From: Algibacter sp. L1A34
Lineage (GTDB): Bacteria; Bacteroidota; Bacteroidia; Flavobacteriales; Flavobacteriaceae
DNA: 64,000 nt
Direction of reading: 5' to 3'
NCBI RefSeq assembly: GCF_009796805.1
Contig: NZ_CP047029.1
Coordinates: 1,229,501-1,293,500 of the forward strand
Shown here: in pieces, positions 62,610 to 64,000 of the stretch
Layout: each line of letters begins with the position of its first letter
How positions within the stretch are numbered: position 1 is the stretch's first letter
Position numbers and translations under genes: made by a program
The notes under the pieces: model-generated
The model's input: the letters and a program-made list of their open reading frames with translations, nothing else
Database searches by the model: none
Told to the model about the DNA's origin: nothing

Positions 62610-63853
62610 TAAGCTTCCACTTTATTTTCTACAATTTTATATAGTTTATCAGACTGGCGAATTCTAAACGGTAATTTTATAGTCACCATATCACCCTTAG
62701 TTCCTTCGGTCGATTTTTTATCGTTTACCAAAAATTCTTCAACCACCAATTCCTGCGCCCCTGTAGTTGGACCAGTAATTAAAATAGTATCACCAACATT
62801 AATATTGTAAGCTTCAATTTTAAACTCGCCAACATTTGCCTTAGGAAAAAAGTGTGTGCCTTTACCAATATAAACTTTCTTTTGTGTAGCATGAGATCCA
62901 GAACCTTTACTCCATTCTCCAAGTTTTTGCCCTAAATAATACCCACTCCAAAAACCACGATTGTAAACTGTTTCTAGGGTTTTCATCCAAGTTATCACCT
63001 CTTCTTTACTGTAAGTTCCGTTTTCAATACTATCAATAGCTTCACGATAGCATTTAATAACTTTAGCTACATATTCTGGCGCTCTACCACGACCTTCAAT
63101 TTTTAAAACTTTTATACCAGCATCGACCACTTCATCTAAAAAATCTATAGTACACAAATCTTTAGGCGACATAATATACTCATTGTCCAACTCCATTTCA
63201 AAACCTGTTTCCTGATCGATAACCGTATATTTTTTTCGGCAATTTTGTTTACAAGCACCTCTATTTGCAGATGAATTTTGAGAATGCAAACTCATATAGC
63301 ATTTACCAGAAACCGCCATGCACAAGGCACCATGACCAAATATTTCAATCTCAACAAGTTTTCCCGACGGACCTTTTATTTGCTCTTTTTCAATCTGCTC
63401 GGTAATTTTTTTAACCTGACGCAAACTCAACTCGCGACTCAAAACCATGGTATCTGCAAACAACGCATAAAACTTAACCGTTTCAATGTTCGTCACATTT
63501 ATTTGGGTAGAAATATGTACCTCCATTTGCTTTTCTCTAGCCATAGCAATTACGGCCTGATCCATAGCAATAACAGCAGTTATGTTCGCTGCTTTAGCTT
63601 GGGTAATTAAGGTTTTTACGATAGATAAATCGTGATCGTAAATAATCGTGTTTAAGGTTAAATAACTTCTTACGCCTTTAGCTTCGCATCGTTTTGCTAT
63701 TTCAGGTAAATCGTCTAAAGTGAAATTTACCGAAGCTCTTGCTCTCATGTTTAATTGTTCTACTCCAAAATAAACCGAATCTGCGCCATTATCTAAAGCC
63801 GCCTGCAGCGATTCAAAATTACCAGCAGGTGCCATTAATTCTATCTTTTGCAT
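62609..63853 (-). CDS. U32 family protein, TrhP/RlhA-like RNA hydroxylation enzyme
   Basis: 414 residues. Starts MQKIELMAPAGNFESLQAAL, typical of U32. Contains HGALCMAVSGKCYMS, NRGACKQNCRKKY, the cysteine region of the family, and KIEGRGRAPEYVAKVI. Originally called peptidases, characterised members (TrhP, RlhA) hydroxylate uridine or cytidine in RNA using prephenate-dependent chemistry. Length is nearer to TrhP; substrate inferred. Confidence 0.85.
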   Translation of the reverse strand: MQKIELMAPAGNFESLQAALDNGADSVYFGVEQLNMRARASVNFTLDDLPEIAKRCEAKGVRSYLTLNTIIYDHDLSIVKTLITQAKAANITAVIAMDQAVIAMAREKQMEVHISTQINVTNIETVKFYALFADTMVLSRELSLRQVKKITEQIEKEQIKGPSGKLVEIEIFGHGALCMAVSGKCYMSLHSQNSSANRGACKQNCRKKYTVIDQETGFEMELDNEYIMSPKDLCTIDFLDEVVDAGIKVLKIEGRGRAPEYVAKVIKCYREAIDSIENGTYSKEEVITWMKTLETVYNRGFWSGYYLGQKLGEWSKGSGSHATQKKVYIGKGTHFFPKANVGEFKIEAYNINVGDTILITGPTTGAQELVVEEFLVNDKKSTEGTKGDMVTIKLPFRIRQSDKLYKIVENKVEA

Positions 63854-63863
63854 AACTGTGGAT

Positions 63864-64000
63864 TTAAATTTTATCGACTTTTAAAGTCTCAAAAATGTTA
63901 CGTAAATCTTTTTTGTATGGCAAGTGGTCGGCACGGCCTTTCTTAAAAATATCGTTACTATTACCTTGTCCTTTACGCAGTTCTTTTTGTTCCTCAAAAG
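63864..64000 (-). CDS. 3' end of a gene running off the window
   Basis: The last 45 codons read EEQKELRKGQGNSNDIF then KKGRADHLPYKKDLRNIFE and end DKI-stop at 63864. It is open to the right edge, so the gene continues beyond the window. 10 bp before the U32 start on the same strand. Family not recognised. Confidence 0.6.
   Translation of the reverse strand, partial: FEEQKELRKGQGNSNDIFKKGRADHLPYKKDLRNIFETLKVDKI

Overview
The window is chromosomal DNA from a marine-type member of the Flavobacteriaceae (Bacteroidota). The evidence is low GC, few Shine-Dalgarno sites, promoters of the TTTG-N19-TAnnTTTG type (clearest at the tRNA-Asn, 49485-49515), four TonB-plug proteins, many lipoproteins, two sulfatases and dispersed flavobacterial intergenic repeats. 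Most genes are housekeeping or widespread accessory genes. No phage, insertion sequence or CRISPR array is visible.

Layout. 1-6.6 kb: prs (cut by the left edge), tRNA-Leu(CAA), then a secreted hydrolase, two lipoprotein sulfatases and an amino-acid racemase carrying a lipoprotein signal, apparently a polysaccharide-desulfation unit. 6.6-13.6 kb: a DUF2975/YozG-type pair with dyad operators, bioB, a BtuB-type TonB receptor and a divergent MocR regulator lacking the expected PLP lysine. 13.1-20.8 kb: a small gene broken by a TGA, an S41 peptidase, flotillin/NfeD, pheS, DUF4286 and a TPR protein. 20.8-27.8 kb: the most interesting region (below). 27.8-43.7 kb: TerB-like protein, an operon of response regulator, TonB receptor and YfiR-histidine kinase, mfd, a TlpA-like thioredoxin, yraN, a phosphotransferase, and a TonB receptor divergent from a DtxR-family repressor gene broken by an in-frame TAA. 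43.7-50.6 kb: DUF1080, feoAB with its small Cys-rich partner, SCO, rseP, tRNA-Asn, tRNA-Met/Ile2 and a decayed methylmalonyl-CoA epimerase. 50.9-64 kb: rbfA, a LolE-type permease, a TetR/dehalogenase/SDR unit with two matching operators, dusB, an MG2/plug protein, an Lgt-like protein next to a Tes-like radical SAM enzyme, and a ferredoxin/U32 pair.

The standout locus is an RNA-repair island at about 20.8-27.8 kb. On the minus strand it runs: TPR protein, a full tRNA-Tyr(GTA)-like gene, a nested hairpin, a degenerate tRNA-like element, a tRNA-Leu mosaic, a slipin with three N-terminal repeats, then an RtcB RNA ligase. Divergently encoded is a WYL-domain regulator fused to a phytanoyl-CoA-dioxygenase-like (PhyH) domain. 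A near-identical 19-bp imperfect dyad (TGCGCAATnTTTTTGCGTA) lies in front of the tRNA-like/slipin/rtcB unit and over the -33 element of the WYL gene, linking them as one putative regulon. In the tRNA-Leu mosaic, a T arm plus 3' acceptor strand lies directly upstream of the matching 5' acceptor strand, D arm and UAG anticodon arm. That is the layout of a circularly permuted tRNA gene beside an RNA ligase. A second, CAA-type leucine anticodon arm follows.

Other themes are at least eight intergenic repeats of related architecture, four genes broken by stops or frameshifts, and good operator candidates for several regulators. Everything here was read by eye. Family names come from recognisable motifs, and no database search was run.
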